Part shown: in pieces, positions 15,674 to 23,256 of the stretch
How positions within the stretch are numbered: position 1 is the first letter of the stretch
How the letters are laid out: every line of letters begins with the position of its first letter
Assembly: GCA_050742975.1 (NCBI GenBank)
Contig: JBOGDQ010000269.1
Span: 1-30,119, forward strand
Direction: 5' to 3'
DNA from: JBDTGE01 sp050742975
GTDB taxonomy: Bacteria; Actinomycetota; Actinomycetes; Mycobacteriales; Jatrophihabitantaceae
DNA length: 30,119 bases
Position numbers and translations under genes: made by a program
The notes under the pieces: model-generated
The model's input: the letters and a program-made list of their open reading frames with translations, nothing else
The model's database searches: none
Told to the model about the DNA's origin: nothing

Positions 15674-16711
15674 TCAGCGCATGACGCGCAGCGAGCCGAT
15701 GGGGTCGACCTGGCGGCCGCGGTCAGCGCGTCCCGCGGCCTGCAGCAGGTGGTGGGCGAGCACAAGATCCTGCTCGACGCTGCCGATGCTCTTGAACAGC
15801 GTGTAGCCGCTCGCACCCTGCGACTTGCCGTCGCCGTCGAGGAATTCGCTGTCGAGATGGTCACCGTCGAGATGGTCACCGTCGAGGTAGTCGCCGAGCA
15901 GGATCGCGCCGGACCGGTTCCAGCCCGCTGCGACCGCCTCGATGCAGTCGCCGGACTCGTGAGCCGCGTCCGGCGTGTCCAGGACGACGCGCGTGGCCTG
16001 GACGAAGACATCAGCGAACAGTTCGCGGTGGACCGGCTGCGTCGAGCCGATCGCCGCGACCAGGCCGACTCCGGCGAGTTCGTCCGCGTGCAGGAAGGCC
16101 TCGTGGTGCGAGGACGTGGCGACGTAGAGCACGTCGCAGGCGGACAGCACCTCCCGCTGCGAGGCAACGGCACACACCGGCAGTTGCAGCTCGTCGCCCA
16201 TCTGCGCGGCGAACGCGGCTCGGTTGGCCTCGGTCGGGCTGAACACGACGGTCTCGCCGACCGTGACCGCGCCGTGCAGCGCGCGCAGGCCTTCGCGGGC
16301 CTCCTCGCCGGAGCCGATCAGGCCGACCCGGACGCTGCGCCTCCCGGCCCACCGCGCGACGGCAGCGGCAGCGGTCGCCGAGGTCCGCAGGCTGGTGATG
16401 CGCCGCCCGTCAACGATGCCCAGCGCCTCGCCGGTCGACTCACGGAACAGGTGCACGTGGTAGCGCACGTGCTGCCCCACGCGGTGGAACTCCTTGTAGC
16501 CGAGCAGATCCAGATCGGTGATCGTCCCGGCGAGGATCCGCATCCACGCCACGGCGCCGTTCACCTGCACCCGTCCGGTGACGATGTTGCCGGCCGTCTT
16601 CAGCCGGGCCGCGTCCCGCGCTGCAGCGAGGCCGAGTTCGACGGTGGACAGCGCATCAACGTCGTCGCCGTCGATCAGCCGCACGCCGGTCACCTCAGTC
16701 GGCGCGCTCAT
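15674..16711 (-). CDS. Ornithine cyclodeaminase/mu-crystallin-family protein
   Basis: A 345-residue NAD(P)-binding enzyme of the ornithine cyclodeaminase family, members of which act as amino-acid cyclodeaminases, alanine dehydrogenases or imine reductases. The Rossmann motif is VGLIGSGEEAREG (residues 129-141). K73 (LLGYKEFHRVG) and the AAIGSTQPVHREL segment around 219-231 fit the family. Four tandem pentapeptides, [GS][DE]xLD (GDYLD, GDHLD, GDHLD, SEFLD), lie at residues 273-292. They are encoded by 15-bp repeats at 15836-15895 and are not a family feature. The ATG at 16711 overlaps the DapA-family stop by 4 bases. The substrate is unknown; imine reduction or deamination of a pathway intermediate is possible. 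Confidence 0.8.
   Translation of the reverse strand: MSAPTEVTGVRLIDGDDVDALSTVELGLAAARDAARLKTAGNIVTGRVQVNGAVAWMRILAGTITDLDLLGYKEFHRVGQHVRYHVHLFRESTGEALGIVDGRRITSLRTSATAAAAVARWAGRRSVRVGLIGSGEEAREGLRALHGAVTVGETVVFSPTEANRAAFAAQMGDELQLPVCAVASQREVLSACDVLYVATSSHHEAFLHADELAGVGLVAAIGSTQPVHRELFADVFVQATRVVLDTPDAAHESGDCIEAVAAGWNRSGAILLGDYLDGDHLDGDHLDSEFLDGDGKSQGASGYTLFKSIGSVEQDLVLAHHLLQAAGRADRGRQVDPIGSLRVMR
15836..15895. repeat. 15-bp tandem repeat inside the cyclodeaminase-family gene
   Basis: Four consecutive 15-bp units each beginning GTCGAG on the plus strand. The middle two (15851-15865 and 15866-15880) are identical; the outer two diverge in the last 8-9 bases. The unit length keeps the frame and adds five residues per copy. 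Confidence 0.85.
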
Positions 16712-17730
16712 GCCGGGTTCCGTCCGGTATAGAACAGCGCGTCGTCGTCGGCAGTGACGTCGAGGCCGGAGGCGACGGCGGCGTTGCGAATGGTGGCCAT
16801 CTGCCCGGCGCTCACCCGCATGTGCGGCTGCCGGATCGGACCGCCGTTGTAGCCCAGCAGCCAGCCCTGGTACTTCCAGTGCATCCGCGGTACCAGTCCG
16901 CTGTTCGCGACGAGCGGCGTGCACACCGCCGCGTGCGCGCGCCGCGCGGGAGCGACCTGCCAGTACAGCTCCATGCCCTTGTCCCACGTTGCCTTGTCCG
17001 ACAGCAGCTGGAAGATCTGCGGTACGACCGAGCCCATCAGCTCGTAGTTGGAGGTGCCCATGAACTGCATGCCGTAGTTGGCGATCCACGCCGGCGCGTT
17101 GAACTCCAGCGGATCGGTCACCACCACCTCGCCGTTGAAGCGCTCGAACACGGCCGCGATGCCCCCGATGCCCGGGCCGCCGACCTCGTTCTTGATGGCG
17201 ACGACCTCCGGGATCGAGTCGACCATCTGCTCCAGCAAGGCGACCGAGAAGCCGGCCGCGTGCAGCCGGCCGAAGTTCCACTGATCCATCGCGAAGATGA
17301 TCACTCCGAGCCGGCAGGCGTCGGCGACGGACCTGGTGAACCCGAGCACATCGTCGGTGCTGGGCGGGTTGAAGTACAGCGGATACGACGGCATGACCAG
17401 ATCGACGCCCGCCTGCGCTCCGTGCTGGGCCGATGCGATCGTGTCCGCGAGCGTCGGCTGCGAGGCCTGCAACACGGTGATCAACTCGTCGCCCGCCTCG
17501 TCCACCACGATCTCGGTGAAGCGACGCAGCTCCTCGGCGCTCGTCCCGCACTCGGAGACGATCAGCACCCCCGACATGCCGTGCGCCTTCTCGTGCGCCA
17601 CATCGTGACGGATCGCGGCTTCGTTCAGCTCCGACAGGTCTGTAGTGAACGTCGGGCTGATGCAGCCGCAGCAGCCGCGCAGCGAGGCGAGCGCCCACGC
17701 GCGGGCGCCGCCCGTCTCGTACTTCGTCAT
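16708..17730 (-). CDS. DapA/NAL-family lyase (aldolase or hydratase-aldolase)
   Basis: A 340-residue TIM-barrel protein of the dihydrodipicolinate synthase/N-acetylneuraminate lyase superfamily, which forms a Schiff base through lysine. K180 (EVVAIKNEVGG) is the probable Schiff-base residue. VLIVSECGTSAEEL matches the GTTGE loop region, and PSYPLYFNPPS the pyruvate-binding region. The catalytic Tyr found in DapA as LYNVP is replaced here (IIFAMDQ), so the chemistry may differ. In aromatic degradation, hydratase-aldolases of this superfamily (NahE/PhdJ type) release pyruvate from the ring-cleavage product. That role fits the context but is not shown. Overlaps of 4 bases on both sides couple it to its neighbours. 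Confidence 0.75.
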   Translation of the reverse strand: MTKYETGGARAWALASLRGCCGCISPTFTTDLSELNEAAIRHDVAHEKAHGMSGVLIVSECGTSAEELRRFTEIVVDEAGDELITVLQASQPTLADTIASAQHGAQAGVDLVMPSYPLYFNPPSTDDVLGFTRSVADACRLGVIIFAMDQWNFGRLHAAGFSVALLEQMVDSIPEVVAIKNEVGGPGIGGIAAVFERFNGEVVVTDPLEFNAPAWIANYGMQFMGTSNYELMGSVVPQIFQLLSDKATWDKGMELYWQVAPARRAHAAVCTPLVANSGLVPRMHWKYQGWLLGYNGGPIRQPHMRVSAGQMATIRNAAVASGLDVTADDDALFYTGRNPA

Positions 17731-18005
17731 CGACAGTCCTCGTCAGAGTTCGATCTCGGGTGGATTGCAGACGGGTCGGGTCCGAACGGGGTCTCCAGCC
17801 CCTTGCCCACCTCGAGCGCGGTGGACCACGTCAGCGCTTCGAGCGCCAGCGCATCGAGCCGGATGGCCCGGTCCTGGCCCAGCGAGCGGATCTCGAGCCG
17901 CTCGCCGTTGCGCGTCGACACCTTGCGGACCACCACGGCGGCGAACTCGTTGGACACGACCAGCGCTTCGCCCAGCTCCTCGCCCTCGTCCGCGACGGCA
18001 GTCAC
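17727..18005 (-). CDS. Small uncharacterised protein of the dioxygenase operon
   Basis: A 92-residue soluble protein coupled by 4-base overlaps to the dioxygenase beta subunit (GTGA start) and to the DapA-family gene (ATGA end), which is strong evidence that it is real. It has no Cys, no His before the C-terminal tail and no transmembrane segment. The core (NEFAAVVVRKVSTRNGERLEIRS, then IRLDALALEALTW) looks like a small beta-rich fold followed by a helix. I recall similar short proteins beside actinobacterial ring-hydroxylating dioxygenases, sometimes labelled dihydrodiol dehydrogenase, but nothing here supports an enzymatic role. It could be an assembly or accessory factor of the dioxygenase. 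Confidence 0.75.
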   Translation of the reverse strand: MTAVADEGEELGEALVVSNEFAAVVVRKVSTRNGERLEIRSLGQDRAIRLDALALEALTWSTALEVGKGLETPFGPDPSAIHPRSNSDEDCR

Positions 18006-18565
18006 AGCAGGATCCGCAGCTGCGGGAAGTCGATGACGCTCTGGTCGAGCACGACCCAGCGCTTGAGCAGGACCAGGCCGGCGTCGCGGCGGGCGATCGT
18101 GTCGGTGCGCTCGCCGCTGACGAACTTGGGTGGGTCGGATTGCCGCGTGCCGACGAGCATCACGTTCGAGTGCGCGATGTACTCGTCCGGATCATCGGTC
18201 TGCAGAACGCGGATGTTGGTCAGGAAGTGGCGGAACCGAACCGGCGGGTTCTCGCCCCACGACATTTCATAGATGTCCTCGTCGAAGCGGCGGAACCACT
18301 GCGTGGTCATGGACCACTTGGACTCGTCGATGAGCAGGCTGCGGTCGTCGTAGTGCGGCTTGAACGGGCTGTCCGGGGTGATCGGCGTCGGCACCTGGTA
18401 GGTGAACTGCTCGTCGACGATCTCGACCCACGCGTGAAAGCACCGGTTGTCGAGCAGGCTCGTCTCGTGGGCCAGGAACAGCGACACCTCGGCCTGCACT
18501 GCCGGATCGGCGAAGCGCGGACGGGCGCTCACGTCGTCGCGGCGGCCAGCGAATCCGGTCATCAT
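18002..18565 (-). CDS. Ring-hydroxylating dioxygenase beta subunit
   Basis: A 187-residue small subunit of a Rieske non-heme iron dioxygenase, with the SnoaL/NTF2-like cone fold. Recognisable segments are FLAHETSLLDNRCFHAWVEI, the acidic DESKWSMTTQWFRRF, VRFRHFLTNIRV, and the end WVVLDQSVIDFPQLRILL, which resembles the ...ARRTILLDQSVL..NLSVFF tail of the family. It has a structural role in the alpha3beta3 oxygenase. ATG 18565 overlaps the alpha stop by 4 bases (ATGA); a second ATG directly follows. Confidence 0.88.
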   Translation of the reverse strand: MMTGFAGRRDDVSARPRFADPAVQAEVSLFLAHETSLLDNRCFHAWVEIVDEQFTYQVPTPITPDSPFKPHYDDRSLLIDESKWSMTTQWFRRFDEDIYEMSWGENPPVRFRHFLTNIRVLQTDDPDEYIAHSNVMLVGTRQSDPPKFVSGERTDTIARRDAGLVLLKRWVVLDQSVIDFPQLRILL

Positions 18566-19896
18566 CGCACCGTCACCACACCCGGTTCAAGGGCCATGAG
18601 TTCCTTCCACCGGCCGTGGAATGCGCGCAGGGTGCGTTCGGTGCGGTCGCCGTCGACCACATCGCCCGGCCAGCCCAGCTCGTCCGGCGCCGGCTGGTGG
18701 TGGCGCCCGCCCTCGAGGGTCACCGGCAGAGTGCGCGAGACATCACCGACGCTGGCCTCGGAGATCCCGACGAAATTCTCGGTGTCGTCGATCTCGAACA
18801 GCCCGGACGGGCCGTTGGTGCGCAGGTAGGCACGCTGGGACAGCTGCCGCCACTTGGGGTCGACGCCTTTGGGCGCGAAGTAGAACCAGAGCTGCTCGCT
18901 GGTGGTCGCGTCGATCGGATAGCGGATCGTGATGCGGATGTAGCGCGCGTGCAGGTCGGGACCGTCGACATTCGTCTTGAAGTTCTCGATGAACGACATG
19001 TTCGGGAAGATCGACCCGTGGCCGACGGACATGCAGGACATCAGCTCACGCTGCCCGGGGCTGAGGTTGGCGTCGATGCGCGGCCACAACTCCTGCGGGT
19101 ACCCGAAGTAGTGCGTTCCGTCGACGACCAACGGCAGCCGCTGCACGCGCATCGTGTGGCCGTTGCCCGCGTCGACCGTGCGGCCGGTGAACCTCGGCAG
19201 CACCTCGTCGGCCAGTTTGACCAGGTCGGGCTGGGTGGCGAAAAGGCCGAGTTCGAACGCCGACGCGTGCGTGATCGTGGTGTGGTATCCGTCGCCGGAC
19301 AGGTTCTCGCCCTCGGTCTTCCAGTTGGCGCGGACGATATTGCGCACCGGCGTGCCGATCGCCTCGACGCCGTCGTCGAACTTGCCGAAGATGCTCTCGA
19401 GGTACCAGACGATGTCGCCGAGATATTCCTGCAGGGGCGGCGCCTCGGCGTCCCAGGTGGCGAAGACGAGACCGAACACGCTGTCGACGTGCGCGGGGGC
19501 GAACAGTGCGAACCTGCTCTTGTCGATGCCGCCCTTGCCGAAGACGTCCGGCTGGTAGGTGACGCCGCGCAGCTGACCGGTGTTGGCGTAGGTCCAGCCG
19601 TGGTAGCTGCACCGGAAGTGCGAGGCGTTGCCGCTGTCGGCGCGGCACAGGGGGACGCCGCGGTGCCGGCAGGTGTTGAGGTGGACCCGCACGTCGCCGT
19701 TCTCGTCGCGGACGACGATGACCGGGTCGCGGCCCAGCTTGCGCATGACGTAATCCCCGGGCTCGGGGATCTCGCTCTCATGGGCGACGTACTGCCAGCA
19801 GCGGGCGAAGATGCGCTGCATCTCCTCCTCGAAGAGCTGCTCGTCTGCCCACGTCCGGCGTAGCACCGTGAACGGGGCGGAGTCCGCCGTCGTCAT
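18562..19896 (-). CDS. Rieske ring-hydroxylating dioxygenase alpha subunit
   Basis: A 444-residue catalytic subunit that adds O2 to an aromatic ring to form a cis-dihydrodiol. The Rieske [2Fe-2S] ligands are C76-x-H78 (NTCRHRG) and C96-x2-H99 (FRCSYHGW). The mononuclear iron site has the family motif ENLSGDGYHTTITH (D202, H205, H210), and the third ligand is probably D370 or D371 in EIDDTENF. ATG 19896 is preceded by AGGAGAAAGGGGAG. It is first in an 11-gene minus-strand operon, and operator site 3 lies 52 bases upstream, shared with the divergent CMD/GntR operon. The substrate is not deducible. Confidence 0.92.
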   Translation of the reverse strand: MTTADSAPFTVLRRTWADEQLFEEEMQRIFARCWQYVAHESEIPEPGDYVMRKLGRDPVIVVRDENGDVRVHLNTCRHRGVPLCRADSGNASHFRCSYHGWTYANTGQLRGVTYQPDVFGKGGIDKSRFALFAPAHVDSVFGLVFATWDAEAPPLQEYLGDIVWYLESIFGKFDDGVEAIGTPVRNIVRANWKTEGENLSGDGYHTTITHASAFELGLFATQPDLVKLADEVLPRFTGRTVDAGNGHTMRVQRLPLVVDGTHYFGYPQELWPRIDANLSPGQRELMSCMSVGHGSIFPNMSFIENFKTNVDGPDLHARYIRITIRYPIDATTSEQLWFYFAPKGVDPKWRQLSQRAYLRTNGPSGLFEIDDTENFVGISEASVGDVSRTLPVTLEGGRHHQPAPDELGWPGDVVDGDRTERTLRAFHGRWKELMALEPGVVTVR

Positions 19897-19947
19897 GGCG
19901 CTCCCCTTTCTCCTGGCTCGACCGTCCTGACTCCGCTATCTTTGTCC

Positions 19948-19960
19948 CTTGTCATACAGA
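19948..19960. promoter_or_regulatory. Operator-like palindrome, site 3
   Basis: CTTGT-CAT-ACAGA between the Rieske operon (start 19896, minus) and the operon holding the GntR regulator gene (start 20041, plus). It is identical to site 1 over the 11 bases TGTCATACAGA. Its position implies that the regulator controls both the dioxygenase operon and itself. Confidence 0.7.
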
Positions 19961-20040
19961 AGGCAAGACCGGTGTGACTGAATCTGACTATTGCTCCACA
20001 TCGGATGGTTTGGGGCCCGTGATGGTGGTATGTATGATCA

Positions 20041-20706
20041 ATGCGAACCGTGGCTGACACCGAGCACGGCAGGCTCGCGTGGTGGACGCCCGACGAGCTG
20101 GACCCGGCCCGGCGCGCGGTATACGACGCGATCGCGGGCGGCCCGCGGGCCGGCGCGCAGCCGGCGTTCGGACTAACCGATTCCGCCGGGCGTCTCGAAG
20201 GCCCGTTCAACGCGATGTTGATCAACCCCGAGCTGGGCGACGCCCTCCAGCGGCTCGGCAGCGCGATCCGGTACCAGGGCACACTGCCCGACCGAGGCCG
20301 CGAACTGGCGATCCTGACGCTGGCCGTCGAACGCGACAGTGACTTCGAGTGGTACGCGCACGAGCGGGTGGGCCGCCGGGTCGGGCTGACCGAGGACGAG
20401 CTCGCCGCCGTTCGCGCGGGCATCGACGTCGGCAGCTTCTCCCCCGAGGAGCGGCTCGTGCGGCGTGCCGTTCTCGCACTGTGCCGCGAACGCGACCTGG
20501 ACGAGGAGCTACACGCGGCGCTGATCGAGGCGATCGGACGCGCGCAGCTCGACGAGCTGGTGACCCTCACCGGCTACTACGACCTGCTCGCCCTGTCGCT
20601 GAAGGTGTGGCGAACGCCGCTCCCCGAGGGCGAAGTGGCATCCTTCCAGCCGACCGCGAGCACGGCTCACAGCACAGATCCCGGGAGCAACGATGGCCAC
20701 TCCTGA
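20041..20706 (+). CDS. Carboxymuconolactone decarboxylase/AhpD-like protein
   Basis: A 221-residue all-helical protein of the CMD/AhpD superfamily, with GPFNAMLINPELGDALQRLG, LPDRGRELAILTLAVERDSDFEWYAHERVGRRVGL and a second helical half. It lacks the CxxC of AhpD-type peroxidases but keeps the Glu-x2-x-His (EWYAHE) segment typical of the decarboxylase-like branch. The reaction is not certain. The start may be ATG 20041 or GTG 20050. No Shine-Dalgarno is seen before either, and a TATGAT box at 20033-20038 suggests a very short leader. It overlaps the GntR gene by 14 bases. Confidence 0.75.
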   Translation: MRTVADTEHGRLAWWTPDELDPARRAVYDAIAGGPRAGAQPAFGLTDSAGRLEGPFNAMLINPELGDALQRLGSAIRYQGTLPDRGRELAILTLAVERDSDFEWYAHERVGRRVGLTEDELAAVRAGIDVGSFSPEERLVRRAVLALCRERDLDEELHAALIEAIGRAQLDELVTLTGYYDLLALSLKVWRTPLPEGEVASFQPTASTAHSTDPGSNDGHS

Positions 20707-21478
20707 GCCACACGCAAGCGCTGACGCGGCCGTTCTGCCGCGGCTGGGCAACGGCTCGCTCACCGACCGCACGACCAACATGCTGCTCGAGGCGATCCTG
20801 GCCCGGAAGTTCCCCAATAACCGCCTGCCGGCCGAGCCGGAGCTGGCCGAACAGCTGGGCGTCAGTCGAACCACGATCCGGGCAGCCCTCCAGTCCCTCG
20901 AACGCCTCGGCGTGCTCAGCCGCGCGCCCGGGCGAGGCACAATCGTCCGGGCACACGTCGGCCGCGAGAGCATCGTGCTTCAGCGCCTGATCGGCTTCAA
21001 GAGCCTGCTGCTCGAACGGCACAAGAACGTCGAGGTGAAGCAGCGCTACTGGGTACACCAGGGCGCCAGCGCGGAGGCCAACCAGATCCTCGGCGTCCCG
21101 CTGGACTCAGTAATGGTCGTCAGCGCGAAGACCTTCCTGGCCGACAAGCACCCGGCGATCTACATCGCCGACCAGATCCCGCTGGCCTACTGCGCGCCGT
21201 CGCTGCAAGAGTCACTGCTCGGCGGCGCGGACGTGCCGTTACAGGACTCGATCTTCGAGTTCAGCCGGTCCTGGCCGGGCCGGGAGATCGACCACACCGT
21301 GGTCGAGATGATCCCGTCGGTCGCTCCGGCCACCGGGACGACCTTGCGCATACCCGCCGGACGGCCGTACATGCAGCTGCTGGAGAGCCACTACACCTCC
21401 ATCGGCGAGGCCGTCGCCCTGAGCTCGGTCCACGTGGACGACGCCTACGTACGCTTCCAGGTCGTTCGGCACACCTGA
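20693..21478 (+). CDS. GntR-family (HutC/UTRA type) transcription regulator
   Basis: A 261-residue regulator. The winged helix-turn-helix at about residues 20-85 (RLPAEPELAEQLGVSRTTIRAALQSLERLGVLSRAPGRGTIV) is the GntR DNA-binding domain. The rest (RYWVHQGASAEANQILGV, TFLADKHPAIYIADQIP, PYMQLLESHYTSIGEAVALSSVHV) matches the UTRA ligand-binding fold of the HutC subfamily. These repressors usually release DNA on binding a pathway metabolite. It overlaps the CMD-like gene and is divergent from the Rieske operon with operator site 3 between. It is the only regulator in the catabolic region and the best candidate to bind all five TGTCATAC sites. Its gene ends next to the convergent CoxG remnant. 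Confidence 0.9.
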   Translation: MATPEPHASADAAVLPRLGNGSLTDRTTNMLLEAILARKFPNNRLPAEPELAEQLGVSRTTIRAALQSLERLGVLSRAPGRGTIVRAHVGRESIVLQRLIGFKSLLLERHKNVEVKQRYWVHQGASAEANQILGVPLDSVMVVSAKTFLADKHPAIYIADQIPLAYCAPSLQESLLGGADVPLQDSIFEFSRSWPGREIDHTVVEMIPSVAPATGTTLRIPAGRPYMQLLESHYTSIGEAVALSSVHVDDAYVRFQVVRHT

Positions 21479-22113
21479 TCAGCGGTTGCGGCGACGCAGT
21501 CGGCGCGCCGCCAGAGAGGCAACCAGCAACGCCGGGACGGTCCCACGGCAGCAGACAGCGGGCCAAGGATGACAGCGATGACCACACGTCGAGCGCACCG
21601 CCGTCCTCGACCCGGGTTCGACAGGCCCAGGTGCGCCGCCGCCGAACCGCCGGACGCGTTGCACTTCGTCCGGGCCGGCGAGCAGGTGGGCGCGGTTCCC
21701 GGCGAACTGGTCGAGCAGCCGGCTGCTGACCTCGCCGATGATGCTGCGACCGAACTGTGCTGGCTTGCCGGACAGCTCGAGTTCGGTGTGCACCTCGACC
21801 CGTGTCTGCCCGTCGTGCTCGGACAGCTCGGCGACCACTCCCGCCGAGGCGTCCCCCGAGCCTCGGGTCTGCTTGCCGGAGGCGTGGATGACCGCACCGT
21901 GGGCCGCGTCGTCCTGCTCGGTGATAGTCGCCTCGCCGCGGTAGGCCAACTGGATCGGCCCCACCTTGACCTTCACCGGGCCGCGGAAGGTCCCCACAGT
22001 CCTGGCTGTCCAACGCCGCACCGGGGGGCACTGCGCGAGACGCTCGACGTCGAGCAGCGCCGCCACGCCTGTTCGATCGGGACAGGGACGGTGAATCGGT
22101 TCTGGACCAGCAT
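21479..22113 (-). pseudogene. CoxG-like SRPBCC gene, frameshifted
   Basis: Remnant of a CO-dehydrogenase subunit G family gene; CoxG proteins help assemble or membrane-anchor molybdenum hydroxylases. From ATG 22113 the start MLVQNRFTVPVPIEQAW reads in one frame, AALLDVERLAQC in a second, PPGAALDSQD in a third, and FRGPVKVKVGPIQLAYRGEATITE through SGDASAGVVAEL and SIIGEVSSRLLDQFAGN in the second again. The end ALLVASLAARRLRRRNR resembles the C-terminal membrane anchor. Restoring single bases at the first two junctions (about 22062 and 22028) and removing one near 21990 gives an unbroken family sequence, so at least three indels are present. It is last in the molybdenum-hydroxylase/ABC operon, which suggests the product was dispensable. 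Confidence 0.85.
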
Positions 22114-22166
22114 GTGCGCTACCTGTCTGCGCTGTTGTGACTGCGCTCTGTTCGCGGCAGGGCGTG

Positions 22167-22199
22167 CCGGTGGGCACAGAAGGCACCCGTGCCCACCGG
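22167..22199 (-). terminator. Strong hairpin between the binding-protein gene and the CoxG remnant
   Basis: A perfect 11-bp inverted repeat, CCGGTGGGCAC and its complement, with an 11-base loop, starting 11 bases past the stop of the ABC binding-protein gene on the minus strand. No T run follows. It may be a terminator of the T-less type common in actinobacteria, or an mRNA-stabilising hairpin that leaves the upstream binding-protein message in excess. Confidence 0.65.
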
Positions 22200-22209
22200 T
22201 CGATAGCGG

Positions 22210-23181
22210 TCAGCGCACCTGGGCCGCGGTCAACGTCTTCACGTTCTGCTGATCGATGAAGACGTCGGGTGTGTTCACCCGATGCTGGGCCGGCTTCTTG
22301 CCGTTGAGGTAGTCCACGGCGGTCTGCATAGCGATCTGCCCCCATGTGTAGCCCCGCTGCGACAGGGTCAGGTCATACGTGCCCGCCTTCAGCGCGTTGA
22401 TCGCCGCCGGGCTGCCGTCCCAGCCGGCGGTGAAGATCTTGCTCGGAGCGATCCTGGCCGACTGGATCGCCTGGATCGCGCCCATCGAGATGTCGTCGTC
22501 GCTGGACAGGATGGCCTTGACGTTCTTGTTGGACGCCAGCCCCGTGGTGGCCAGGTCCACCGCCGCCGATGTCGACAGGTCGTTGTCCACGAGCGTGGTC
22601 ACGACGTGCACGTTCGGGTACTTGGACAACACCTGCTGCCAGCCTTTCTTCTGCGCCTGGACGAATGCGATCTGCGGCGGCCCGGTGATCAGCATCAGGT
22701 CACCCGCTCGGCCCATCGCGTCCACGACCTTCTGCATCGTGCGCGAGGCCTGGTCGACGAGATCCGGCCCGACGTAGGCGTCCTCATCGGCGTCGGCCAC
22801 CTTGTTCGCCACCGAGATCACCGGGACACCGGCCGAGCGGGCCGCCTGGTAGGCCGGCACCAGCGCGGAGGCGTCGACCGGCGAGCAGAGGATGAGGTTC
22901 TCGCCCTTCGTGACGAACGTGTTGATCTGGTTGCTCTGCGTCTCCGCGCTGTTGTCGGCAACCGCGAAGTCGAGCTGCACGCCGAGCTGCTTGGCCTTGT
23001 CCTGCATACCCTGCTTCATCTGGATGTACAGCGGGATGACGTCGCTGTAGAAGCTGATGCCGATCTTGAAGTCCTTCTTCTTCCCCGGTCCGTTGCCACT
23101 GCGGCCGCAGCCGGTCAGCGCGAGCGCAACAACGAGGATGCCGGCGATCCCGACGATCAGCAGGTTCGATTTCTTGCGCAT
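22210..23181 (-). CDS. ABC importer substrate-binding lipoprotein (CUT2-like)
   Basis: A 323-residue periplasmic-binding-protein-like lipoprotein of the ribose/autoinducer type (Peripla_BP_4). It starts at ATG 23181 with GGAG 6 bases upstream; a longer frame to 23211 includes the operator-like region and is rejected. A signal peptide with lipobox LTGC (C25) anchors it outside the membrane. The core has KIGISFYSDVIPLYIQMKQGM, DNSAETQSNQINTFV, LILCSPVDASALVPAYQAA and AILSSDDDISMGAIQAIQ. The family name suggests sugar, but the operon also encodes a molybdenum hydroxylase, so the ligand may be its aromatic or purine-like substrate (inference). A weak operator-like site lies 19 bases upstream. Confidence 0.88.
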   Translation of the reverse strand: MRKKSNLLIVGIAGILVVALALTGCGRSGNGPGKKKDFKIGISFYSDVIPLYIQMKQGMQDKAKQLGVQLDFAVADNSAETQSNQINTFVTKGENLILCSPVDASALVPAYQAARSAGVPVISVANKVADADEDAYVGPDLVDQASRTMQKVVDAMGRAGDLMLITGPPQIAFVQAQKKGWQQVLSKYPNVHVVTTLVDNDLSTSAAVDLATTGLASNKNVKAILSSDDDISMGAIQAIQSARIAPSKIFTAGWDGSPAAINALKAGTYDLTLSQRGYTWGQIAMQTAVDYLNGKKPAQHRVNTPDVFIDQQNVKTLTAAQVR

Positions 23182-23199
23182 TTTGGCTCCATTTTGGAT

Positions 23200-23212
23200 T
23201 AGGTATGACAAT
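23200..23212. promoter_or_regulatory. Operator-like site 4, weaker copy
   Basis: On the minus strand, ATTGT-CAT-ACCTA, keeping the TGTCATAC core but with a poor right arm. It lies 19 bases before the binding-protein ATG, in the 75-base gap after the permease gene. It may mark an internal promoter that adds binding-protein transcription. A chance match is possible. Confidence 0.45.
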
Positions 23213-23256
23213 GCAACGAACAGGCGCGGACGGGTTGTGCGCGCGGCGAGTCCCGG

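Noticed and set aside
21569..22252. Plus-strand open frame of 227 codons between the GntR gene and the importer
   Set aside because: It opposes the CoxG remnant, whose family sequence is on the minus strand, and has no features of its own.
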